A stretch of DNA of 64,000 bases, taken from contig JAPPNJ010000158.1 in NCBI GenBank assembly GCA_028818705.1, positions 1-64,000 of the forward strand, given 5' to 3'. The notes below the pieces were generated by a model that ran no database searches, was not told the DNA's origin, and saw nothing but the letters and a program-made list of their open reading frames with translations. The DNA is from Candidatus Poribacteria bacterium (GTDB taxonomy: Bacteria > Poribacteria > WGA-4E > WGA-3G). Of the stretch, positions 54,001 through 59,564 are shown in pieces. A program made the position numbers and the translations under genes. Position 1 is the first letter of the stretch. Each line of letters begins with the position of its first letter.

Positions 54001-55400
54001 ATGGAATCGTAGTAAGCGGTGAGGACGATGAGTTCATCCCGTAGAGACGGGTCGCCACCTTCCAAAAAGCCGCGTATGTTCTGGCCGACACGGCGTTCCC
54101 AAGTCATCCTACCTCTGACGCGAACGTTTACCTGATTTCCTGCATTGTGTTCTTGTTCGAGCAAATTGGTAAGGAAGGCTGCATCTGCTTTAGATATCCA
54201 GAATCGCGGTATGTTGGCAGGGACTGTACCGAATTTGTTCTCTGCTTCGCCTCGAATTGTTGTATCGGGTTCAATAAAAATGATAGCGGTGCCGCCGAGC
54301 ATTGTGGCGTTGATGTAGCGGGTGCTGGAATTGAAATCGAGAAGAGCTATAGCACCTTTCGGTATGAAGATATGTGCTTCGCTGGCAGCAACGAATTCAC
54401 CGGATTCATCGATTTGTCCATCGTTATTGTTGTCAATCCCGTCGGTGGCGTCCCCTGGGATTTCGTCTGTCCAGCCATCGGCGTCGTTATCGATGCCATC
54501 TGTTGCCCATCCGCGAATCTCGGAAAGGAGTGGGATTTCGCCGTATTCATCAATGGTGCTATCTTCGTCGTTGTCAATTCCATCAGATGCTTTCTGCAGA
54601 TGTTCGTTGAGTACGTCATCGGTGATGCTGGCTTCGGTGATGAGATAGCGCCGGGCAAGCGATGTGAGCGTATCTCCATCTTGGAGTTCATACCAGAATC
54701 CGCCGATGTTGGTGCCGTTAAAGTCGGCAAGTTCACTATCGCCGCCGTAAAGGAGAGGACCGGATAAACCTCCGGTTGGAATGAATATACTACTTCCTTC
54801 CACAACAGGGGTTGCTAAGAATTTGTTTCGTTCATCTGCAAGGATAGCCTCTTCGGAAATCTGGTAACTTGTGGCGATGTCTTGAAGTGTTTCATCTGCT
54901 AAAACGGTATGTTTAATTCCATCTGCCAATAGAGAAGTTCGGACGAGATTTGGCCACAGTGGAGTGAGTTTGAAACTATGTAGGACAGTGCCTTCCGGTG
55001 AGATTACTTCAATGATGCTATCGCCGTGATCAATCGGCACAGTAACGGGGAACTCGCGGCTCTCTACGTTTTGCAACCCGATTTCAACAAACCGGTCAAA
55101 AATATACTTGCTGCCGCTTGCGGCTTGTGGGTAGCCTGTTACACGACTCTCCACACTTGACAGACGAGCAATGTCCTTCCGAATGTTGCCGATGGATAAG
55201 TCATCCCGGATCTGAATAGCTGCGGACTTCATACCGGTACTGGAAACAGTTTGGGTGTATGCGGTGTTGCAGAGTCCATTGACGAGTAAAATAGCGATGC
55301 AGAGCATTACAGTCCAGCTTGCACACGTGTATTGTACGGTTGGATTTACTATGACCCTGGAACGTTGCGAGTTGTGCTCACTCCTATTGCAAATTCTCAT
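48039..55400 (-). CDS. Giant LysM / degenerate M28 peptidase / FtsX-MacB permease fusion (about 2450 aa)
   Basis: I start at ATG 55400 (MRICNRSEH), which has GGGAG upstream; a TTG at 55514 would add 38 residues. Layout by residue: signal segment (about 28-48); LysM-like module (about 165-215, ending IFIPTGG); a second LysM-like module beginning YELQDGDTLTSLARRY, interrupted by Asp-rich DGIDNDxD repeats and closing IFIPKGA (about 245-355); an M28 peptidase-like domain (about 430-560); a long helical region; three helices (about 1665-1745); then a MacB/FtsX permease (about 1785-2280) with YERVREISIYSSVGLAP. The M28 zinc ligands are lost: AYYDS has Tyr for His, and DGHFQGLAG replaces DGEExGLxG. 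Probably a non-catalytic, ATPase-driven envelope machine with the LolD-like protein. Confidence 0.8.
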   Translation of the reverse strand: MRICNRSEHNSQRSRVIVNPTVQYTCASWTVMLCIAILLVNGLCNTAYTQTVSSTGMKSAAIQIRDDLSIGNIRKDIARLSSVESRVTGYPQAASGSKYIFDRFVEIGLQNVESREFPVTVPIDHGDSIIEVISPEGTVLHSFKLTPLWPNLVRTSLLADGIKHTVLADETLQDIATSYQISEEAILADERNKFLATPVVEGSSIFIPTGGLSGPLLYGGDSELADFNGTNIGGFWYELQDGDTLTSLARRYLITEASITDDVLNEHLQKASDGIDNDEDSTIDEYGEIPLLSEIRGWATDGIDNDADGWTDEIPGDATDGIDNNNDGQIDESGEFVAASEAHIFIPKGAIALLDFNSSTRYINATMLGGTAIIFIEPDTTIRGEAENKFGTVPANIPRFWISKADAAFLTNLLEQEHNAGNQVNVRVRGRMTWERRVGQNIRGFLEGGDPSLRDELIVLTAYYDSMSIAPAIAPGADPTCGIATLMELARLFSQPQYRPGYSVLFVAVDGHFQGLAGMRAFMEGIGQDIVGSDTDSPGTPTMHGLRRGLSTDVIEFEELGRRLLLSIDRSVLVDLPSDFFHGIHKVKSDLESLATTLDGLAETRGEIESLTNQQRDFSERQKKQAKQGEKNRKREKQEFTGEEKSILLANLSRSKKEALQTTHFLRDIVKELTDVRTVALNTSRTAQSELIMTIGLPIARLDTWAIEKLIQAIETGAIDEYATNPNDAYLIPVQQSSGWKIPVPGDLPQELVSDIEMLNNTLADWELGDKRKFALMWTPEKIMDRHLDLHGLDEVKNARSVLRGADESQEIAIQREIQLLEKVLAQIPDSQPFEDQIKTSIHKLKEAYTSQDTNSLLYGGRFLSKAGIERLNTIDAQLRQRLTESTDTTDAAVLIADLLKDKQSIFEIGLRNARLERTRIENLIATSGTLGREYLAEEQLILENYLSDNEVEQALKLRARIASHIIEVELLESAKKRAESDIVALGNLMERLPTMDTDLDAETKVLLRDNLLTLRNARFRNIQSRIQKMLRIDTGEYNRKLGQIEAAIALQDLFNRYYTSLYVSIDLSSQSNQFGVFNKGWFYDQQPEFVLRREFASIGNQLASYAEDADFGVRVRKLWQWTDDQIRQAVMEQQWTVADGISDKSALEGKTLETLLSAHFSKLTGLSGVSRLMKMQFEQWRNQGEPSEDMLKDMDYIRKEVERFIRNDVRTAKKNRKNNIRTREQLDAMLRLRHEDPETFTDDEIEDIKTLISIAGLGGDSNFVNAISASGGKTWKTYIPGKIAFDSEVATLVGKTGIAFATIEDARVLTDTPLDTIERVDLNESGNLHQQAQTLASLLIQALRDEEMPTAARVGNFYCNLFGDVVEFDARESALPNKPVPYPILTLRRKNKSMMGVRGDLFVMGDNKGNFEVAGLAMEGRATRRLRGVQEVEAYILDPDSGDIVYAPDLGDYGAKLLPNQIPINTRRRGCRVVTFPCVSTTIYDLVDQRYLRTLRELEVYDALTDSAPEKYGMSKPWQQEGVSAAEPIALVYSEPNTRIKVGMAYGQIGKRLLLIKATKSGMKNPTLYTGEGFVVRENGRIRLTPYVVVRDMWWLDENRSQLYKRFGISSDRLDKLHQFANEYLARAETELLQNDYQQALKLARAAWGYESRAYPDVKQTGNDVVNGVMFYLALLMPFAYFMERLIFGFPNIHKQILGSFGIFLLVFFFLSQVHPAFQIATTPVIILIAFVVLALTVIVISIIVRKFEEQLEKIRQEGSKVYKADVGRLSASAAAFSLGISNMRKRKGRTILTCCTLVILTFTVISFTSVRTFMHPNRTSLPQVTPRYTGLLIRDQYWRPLEEPVLTSVLNDMQKTQITLTALERLLERKNEILIKQGQQPINIAEAREALEQGGFIEKVDEESMVIVRNSVAPRAWYQSSGTGDQSFVQLTRTANLADTSPPTHPLTGEPLTFAANMLVGMNEAEPEVSGINRYLQYGKWFNPADAEGWPTEWPYAIVLPKGMAELLKITESDMGKATVSVYGADFTVVGVLGIGFKDLTDNDGEELTPVDYQLMQQQRSRGATGDETLEGELQKYLHLTPDSVAILPYDVVMNQGGTLRSVAVNMEPQEDDPQLLGAIDKLDLIMAPLMNRIALDFFVGRDKDTYLYSSIGMTSFSGMGNLFVPILIAALIVLNTMLGAVYERVREISIYSSVGLAPVHIAFLFLAEACVYAIVGAVLGYLMGQAIATTLVNFGWLAGLTLNYSSMSTVVATIIVMLVVLLSTMYPAIKASRMAVPDIERKWKLPEPEGDVWHFNLPFTVLEEEALGLNVFMRDYFEAHADESASDFYTDQVAFSTVESEGEEAYQISMMVWLAPYDLGVSQSIQFITSPVGGEEEDLYKITLDVHRESGEIASWKRVNRRFLNLLRKQLLIWRTFSVDIRAEFHERGRTEGTDESETGQLDPVPAPAD

Positions 55401-55600
55401 GTTGTAAAGTCTCCCACCAATCTCTTTTTTCGTATTGTTACCCTTCACGGCGCGAAAAATACCCATAGAGAGCATCGGACGCAAGCGAAAGCGATACCGA
55501 CGCTCATCTGACAAAATGGAACGCGGCTTGCGTATTTTTTGGCAAGTTTTTTCTTCTTGATGCCTGCTAATGTATTCGTTAAAAGGCGTAATAGTGATAT

Positions 55601-55628
55601 TTTATACTATTATCGCAATTTTTGTCAA
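55601..55628 (-). promoter_or_regulatory. Sigma-70-like promoter for the giant-protein operon
   Basis: Minus-strand TTGACA (55628-55623), 16-base spacer, TATAAA (55606-55601), about 200 bp before the start. Confidence 0.5.
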
Positions 55629-55636
55629 ATTAAAAT

Positions 55637-55665
55637 TTGCATTTAAGATTGTTTTAGGTTAAAAT
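55637..55665 (+). promoter_or_regulatory. Possible promoter for the XRE regulator
   Basis: Plus-strand TTGCAT (55637-55642), 17-base spacer, TAAAAT (55660-55665). Confidence 0.3.
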
Positions 55666-55794
55666 ATATTTCACGTTTTTGCTTCTCATCAAAATAGAGG
55701 TCTCTATAAATCTGCATATTGATGCTCTAAAATTATAAAAAACAAAGCAATCAGGTGTTTGTTAGTTTTGTAAACTCGTAATAGGGAGTCAAAC

Positions 55795-56199
55795 GTGGAC
55801 AAAGGATCAAAAGAATCAAAGAAGATTGATAAAGTCGTTTCACGTATAAAACTGCGTCGTCGTGAGTTGAAAATGACGCAAACAGAACTCGCGAACGTAG
55901 CGAATTTAACTCCGGCTGCAATCTCGCAATTTGAATCAGGAACTCGTAAGCCTTCGTTTAATACGCTCTCCAGTCTTTCCGATGCGCTAAAAGTAACCAC
56001 AGATTATTTACTTGGGAAGGAGGAGAGACGGTACGATGATCTCTTAGCCGATCCGAAGGTGAGTACTATGTTTAAGGGCATGATGGAATTTACTGAGAAG
56101 GACAAAGACACGCTCTATGAGTTCTATGAATTTCTCAAGACGAAAGCGGAAGCGTCAAGAGCGGCAGCAGGAAAAAAAACACGTTCAGATACGGAGTAA
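55795..56199 (+). CDS. XRE-family transcriptional regulator
   Basis: 134 residues from a GTG start with GGGAG seven bases upstream. The helix-turn-helix occupies residues 14-70: IKLRRRELKMTQTELANVANLTPAAISQFESGTRKPSFNTLSSLSDALKV, a typical Cro/CI-type domain. The C-terminal part (KVSTMFKGMMEFTEKDKDTLYEFYEFLKTKAEASR) is a helical dimerisation region as in SinR/HipB-like proteins. It is divergent from the giant-protein operon and shares its promoter region, so it may regulate that operon. Confidence 0.85.
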   Translation: MDKGSKESKKIDKVVSRIKLRRRELKMTQTELANVANLTPAAISQFESGTRKPSFNTLSSLSDALKVTTDYLLGKEERRYDDLLADPKVSTMFKGMMEFTEKDKDTLYEFYEFLKTKAEASRAAAGKKTRSDTE

Positions 56200-56204
56200 T
56201 GTTT

Positions 56205-57269
56205 TTAGTGTTCAGTATACCTTTCTGTAGGACATAAACAAATTTTACCGAAATTTTGACGGTTTTCCAACAACAGATGTGCCTCACGCGCATGGTCGAG
56301 CGGTAAGACTCGGTCTATAATGGGTTCGAGTTTCCCTTGTCCAGCGAGATGGATCAATGTTCGGAGTTCGGCAACCGTACCGAGCGCAGAACCCATCACA
56401 GTCAACTCCTTCTGGTACATTTTTCGGATGTTAATTGTTCCAATATTCCCCGTCGTGACACCACACGAAACCAGCCTTCCATTTTTAGCAAGACTCGCGA
56501 TACTCTGTTCCCATGTTGCGGCACCAACATGCTCAAGTACGACATCCACGCCTCGTCCGTCGGTCACATTGAGCGCAACCTGAGAAAAATCTGTGTCATT
56601 ATAGTTAATTGTAAAATCTGCGCCCATTTGCTGTGCGCGTTCAAGTTTCGCATCGCTGCTCGCTGTAGCAAAAACTCTGGCGCCGGTTAGTTTTGCGATT
56701 TGTAGCCCCGCGCTTCCGACTCCACCTCCGACACCGAGAATTAAAACATCGTCCTCAGGACGCAATTGTGCGCGCGTCATTAGCATGTGCCATGCTGTAA
56801 GGTATGCAATTGGCATCGCAGCGGCATTAACGAATGACAGTGTCTTTGGTATTTGGATGGCGTTTTGGGCAGGGGCTTTTACATACTCTGCGTACCCACC
56901 GTTTGTTTGAAAGCCGATGAGTTCTTGGGTATCACACAAGTTTTCCGCACCGCGATGACAGTCGCTGCAAATGCCGCAAGGAATACATGGTGCAAGGACA
57001 ACCCGATCCCCGACCGCTACACCGCGATCTGCGGCACCAATTTCGGCGATTGTCCCGGAGATGTCGGATCCGAGTATATGCGGTGTGTCTCCTCGGCGGA
57101 GTTTCGCTTCTATCTCCGGTCGGTTTCGTCGTGCATGGAGATCAAGATAGTTCACGGCACAGGCTTCGACTTTTATGAGTACCTCATTGACATCAAGTGT
57201 TGGCTTCGGCACATCTGTATACTGAAGCACCTCTACGCTACCCTGTTCTGAGAAAACAATTGCTTTCAT
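56205..57269 (-). CDS. Zinc-type alcohol dehydrogenase / quinone oxidoreductase
   Basis: 354 residues of the medium-chain dehydrogenase family. The GroES-like N-terminal half carries VNYLDLHARRNRP and the structural-zinc four-Cys set in CIPCGICSDCHRGAENLC (near residues 95-112). The Rossmann motif LGVGGGVGSAGLQIAK is near 178. GCGVTTGN-type stretch LVSCGVTTGNIGTINI follows. It probably reduces quinones or aldehydes with NADPH; the substrate is not evident. It converges with the XRE gene (5-bp gap) and lies downstream of the nucleotidyltransferase. Confidence 0.85.
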   Translation of the reverse strand: MKAIVFSEQGSVEVLQYTDVPKPTLDVNEVLIKVEACAVNYLDLHARRNRPEIEAKLRRGDTPHILGSDISGTIAEIGAADRGVAVGDRVVLAPCIPCGICSDCHRGAENLCDTQELIGFQTNGGYAEYVKAPAQNAIQIPKTLSFVNAAAMPIAYLTAWHMLMTRAQLRPEDDVLILGVGGGVGSAGLQIAKLTGARVFATASSDAKLERAQQMGADFTINYNDTDFSQVALNVTDGRGVDVVLEHVGAATWEQSIASLAKNGRLVSCGVTTGNIGTINIRKMYQKELTVMGSALGTVAELRTLIHLAGQGKLEPIIDRVLPLDHAREAHLLLENRQNFGKICLCPTERYTEH

Positions 57270-57282
57270 GGTGGTTATCAGT

Positions 57283-58179
57283 TCAAAGCCTGTGTAATTC
57301 GTTTAAGCAGTCGGAAAGTCCTAATATTTGCAATTCTTTGGAGACATAATTAAGGACAGCCTTTTCCAAAGCGAAAGGGTAAATTACGCCGTGCTGCTTT
57401 GCGATGTCCGGTGCGTACTGTTGCATAATGGCTGTTAATCGGAGATTTGCTTTGGCAATACCTTCTCTATTGATGCTTTGCATTGTCAATGCAGTTTCGA
57501 TCTCTTCTCTGAGTGTTTGTGGAACAAAAGCATTGATATTTTTTATACCTCTGTCCCTTTGATTACCATTCCCTATAATGAGGACTTCAGTCAGCGACAT
57601 CACGAGAAATGTAATGCCCATGGATCCCGAAATACACTCATCGCGTCCTAAAACTGTGGGGAGAATGGCAAGGATGCGCCAAAACTCGTTAAAATGCTGC
57701 GTTAGTACTGTGCTAACATCTTTTGGATCCTTATTTTTGCACGCTTCCTTGAATTGGATATACCCTTCAGCGGCAGACAACACACGAACCTTAGTGCGTT
57801 CAAGAGAAATTGTATCTCCAGCGTGTAACCACACATCAACTCGTAAGCCCGCTGTTGTGATGCAGGTTATCATCTGTCCGGAAAATGTTTCTCTGAAGAG
57901 AACCAGCGGTTGAACATCAGATAGCCAAGATTCTAAGCCCTGTTGAAAAGCAGCCTTATCTTCCTCAGCAACCAATAGATGAATGTCAATATCTGAGTAT
58001 CTGTCGGCGGTTCCTTTTGCAAGGCTCCCTTCCAGCCATACTGCCAAAGGACGTCCATCTGAATCTGCTTTATCTACAAATGCCTTTAGGTATTCTTGAT
58101 GCATTTTCCAATCCGTTGCGACAACTTTCTCAGACGCGCTATTTTGGGTAATGTCGCACGAGAATTTAACCGTAGGCAC
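57283..58179 (-). CDS. Nucleotidyltransferase-fold protein
   Basis: Up to 298 residues. The pol-beta-type motif GSLAKGTADRYSDIDIHLL (near residue 51) and a third Asp in GLRVDVWLHAGD (near 112) match minimal or aminoglycoside-type nucleotidyltransferases. The C-terminal 150 residues are helical, as in kanamycin- or lincosamide-type enzymes. The substrate is unknown; a resistance role is possible but not shown. The start is uncertain: ATG 58179 overlaps the PhyH stop by 14 bases, while ATG 58104 (MHQEYLKAF) lies closer to the domain. Confidence 0.7.
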   Translation of the reverse strand: MPTVKFSCDITQNSASEKVVATDWKMHQEYLKAFVDKADSDGRPLAVWLEGSLAKGTADRYSDIDIHLLVAEEDKAAFQQGLESWLSDVQPLVLFRETFSGQMITCITTAGLRVDVWLHAGDTISLERTKVRVLSAAEGYIQFKEACKNKDPKDVSTVLTQHFNEFWRILAILPTVLGRDECISGSMGITFLVMSLTEVLIIGNGNQRDRGIKNINAFVPQTLREEIETALTMQSINREGIAKANLRLTAIMQQYAPDIAKQHGVIYPFALEKAVLNYVSKELQILGLSDCLNELHRL

Positions 58180-58975
58180 CGTGGTTGAGGAAGCCGAGCA
58201 ATCGGCGTAAACGGGGACTCGCGTCTTTGTAAACAGAATCCGGCATGTTATAGTTTATGAACGGATAATATTTATGCCCGACGAGTCGGCGTGCGTAAGT
58301 TACTTGGGTGATATATCGGGTGCGCTGGCTCTGGTTCGGACCGCCGCGATGCCATACTTGGTTGTTGAACATAATGACACTTCCCGCTTTTCCGAGATTG
58401 TACTGGACTTTTTCTTCCCACTCCGTTCCTTCGATCGGATTCGGCGGCGATGCGCCGAAGAGATGAGAACCCGGAACAACTTCTGTGCCGCCGTATTCAA
58501 TCTCAGTGACGTCGGTAAGGTAGTAATTCGCTGTAAAAAGCAGCACAGGCAGTCGCACGTTCTTCGGCGGTTCGCCTTCTGTTACAATGTAGTGCGGCGC
58601 ATCATCTTGGTGCCACGACGTGATTCCTCCACCGGGAAAGGTCTGAAAGGAATTATTGTGGATAACATGGCAGTTTTCCGCGACGAGTGCTTCAGCGAAG
58701 GAGACAATGGGTTCGAGATCGAATAGTTGACGATTGGCTTCGCTGTGTTCAAACATTCGATGGCTTAGGTGCATGTGACGTGTGGGGTTTCCACTGTTCA
58801 AGCCGTTGGGGTTGTTTTTGAGTGCCCACTCTAAATCCTGACGAAGTTGTGCACATAGATCGGGAGGCAAGACATTTTGCAAAAATAGGCAGCCGCGTTG
58901 GTGGAAGGTTTCCACCCATTCTTGGATTTGGGCATCACTGACAACCTGACCTGCTAAGTAGGTTATTTGTGCCAT
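58166..58975 (-). CDS. Phytanoyl-CoA dioxygenase (PhyH) family protein (second copy)
   Basis: About 269 residues from ATG 58975 (AAGGTGGT upstream). The Fe(II) ligands are visible as His and Asp in TSWHQDDAPHY (near residue 121) and His in VWHRGGPNQ (near 220), with the 2-oxoglutarate Arg in SQRTRYITQ. VVPGSHLFGASPP matches the family loop. It resembles the protein at 24961-25791, including the C-terminal YPFINYNMPD / RLRRLLGFLNHGAYG block, so the two are paralogues. It is cytoplasmic, and its substrate is unknown. Confidence 0.85.
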   Translation of the reverse strand: MAQITYLAGQVVSDAQIQEWVETFHQRGCLFLQNVLPPDLCAQLRQDLEWALKNNPNGLNSGNPTRHMHLSHRMFEHSEANRQLFDLEPIVSFAEALVAENCHVIHNNSFQTFPGGGITSWHQDDAPHYIVTEGEPPKNVRLPVLLFTANYYLTDVTEIEYGGTEVVPGSHLFGASPPNPIEGTEWEEKVQYNLGKAGSVIMFNNQVWHRGGPNQSQRTRYITQVTYARRLVGHKYYPFINYNMPDSVYKDASPRLRRLLGFLNHGAYG

Positions 58976-59027
58976 TTTACCACCTTCTATCATTATTTGC
59001 TTGCGTGGGTGAGGATAAAAAATTGGC

Positions 59028-59050
59028 GGGCGCGGTTCGTAGCCGCGCCC
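59028..59050. repeat. GC-rich hairpin element
   Basis: GGGCGCGG (59028-59035) and CCGCGCCC (59043-59050) around the loop TTCGTAG. It lies between the DUF350 and PhyH genes and resembles the units at 11705-11813 in having a short T-G-T-A-type loop. Confidence 0.5.
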
Positions 59051-59092
59051 TCAGGTACTGTGCCTTTTTGGTGCGTGCGGGGATGGTTTTCG

Positions 59093-59428
59093 CTAACCCA
59101 TCGCCGCGGCTACGATGATACCGAGCGAGATGAGAACACCGGCGACGGCAATACCAGCAGCAGTGTTATTCTCTTCAGCGATCTGGCGGTTTAGGTCGTA
59201 CGGGGTCGCCATATCGAAGACTTTGTAGCCTACCATCAGAATGATTAAACCGACAATGCTAAAGACAACACCTTCAATGATAAAGCCACCCAGGACTTTG
59301 AAGTTTACCATTGGGCCATCTACTGCAGCTGCGTCGTCTTGGGCGTTTGCGTTATGTGTGAACAAGACAAAGGCAACAAGTGCCACGGTAACCAGCATGA
59401 GCGTCGTGAATACAATCTGCTTAGCCAT
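59093..59428 (-). CDS. DUF350 membrane protein
   Basis: 111 residues. A signal-like segment (LMLVTVALVAFVLFTHNANAQ) precedes two more helices, IIEGVVFSIVGLIILMVGYKVFDMATPYDLNRQIAEENNTAAGIAVAGVLISLGIIVAAAMG. The LNRQIAEENNTAAGI stretch is the DUF350 signature. These small proteins often accompany phage-shock or envelope-stress genes and their function is unclear. It lies downstream of the 1324-aa glycan-related protein, with a repeat between. Confidence 0.8.
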   Translation of the reverse strand: MAKQIVFTTLMLVTVALVAFVLFTHNANAQDDAAAVDGPMVNFKVLGGFIIEGVVFSIVGLIILMVGYKVFDMATPYDLNRQIAEENNTAAGIAVAGVLISLGIIVAAAMG

Positions 59429-59448
59429 TTTATAGAGTCTCCTTATCT

Positions 59449-59564
59449 ATAGTTGTCAGTTGTCGGTTGTCAGTTGTCAGTTAAGAATTGTTTGTGACAG
59501 GAAAAGCGTTTGTAACTGCCGCAAGCAACTCTCTTTAACTGACCACTAATAACTGATAACTACT
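59449..59564. repeat. TCAGTT-word interspersed repeat, copy 11
   Basis: TAGTTGTCAGTTGTCGG words at the left, inner TTGTGACAGG / TTTGTAACTG arms, and CTAATAACTGATAACTACT at the right. Confidence 0.65.

Larger units (their letters stand above)
55401..55794. other. 394-bp spacer between giant gene and XRE regulator
   Basis: The first 114 bp may be the leader or an N-terminal extension of the giant protein. The rest is very AT-rich and holds divergent promoters (minus 55601-55628, plus 55637-55665). Confidence 0.45.

Noticed and set aside
28374..59564. CRISPR array
   Set aside because: The repeats are dispersed, imperfect, palindromic at both ends and lack regular spacers or cas genes.
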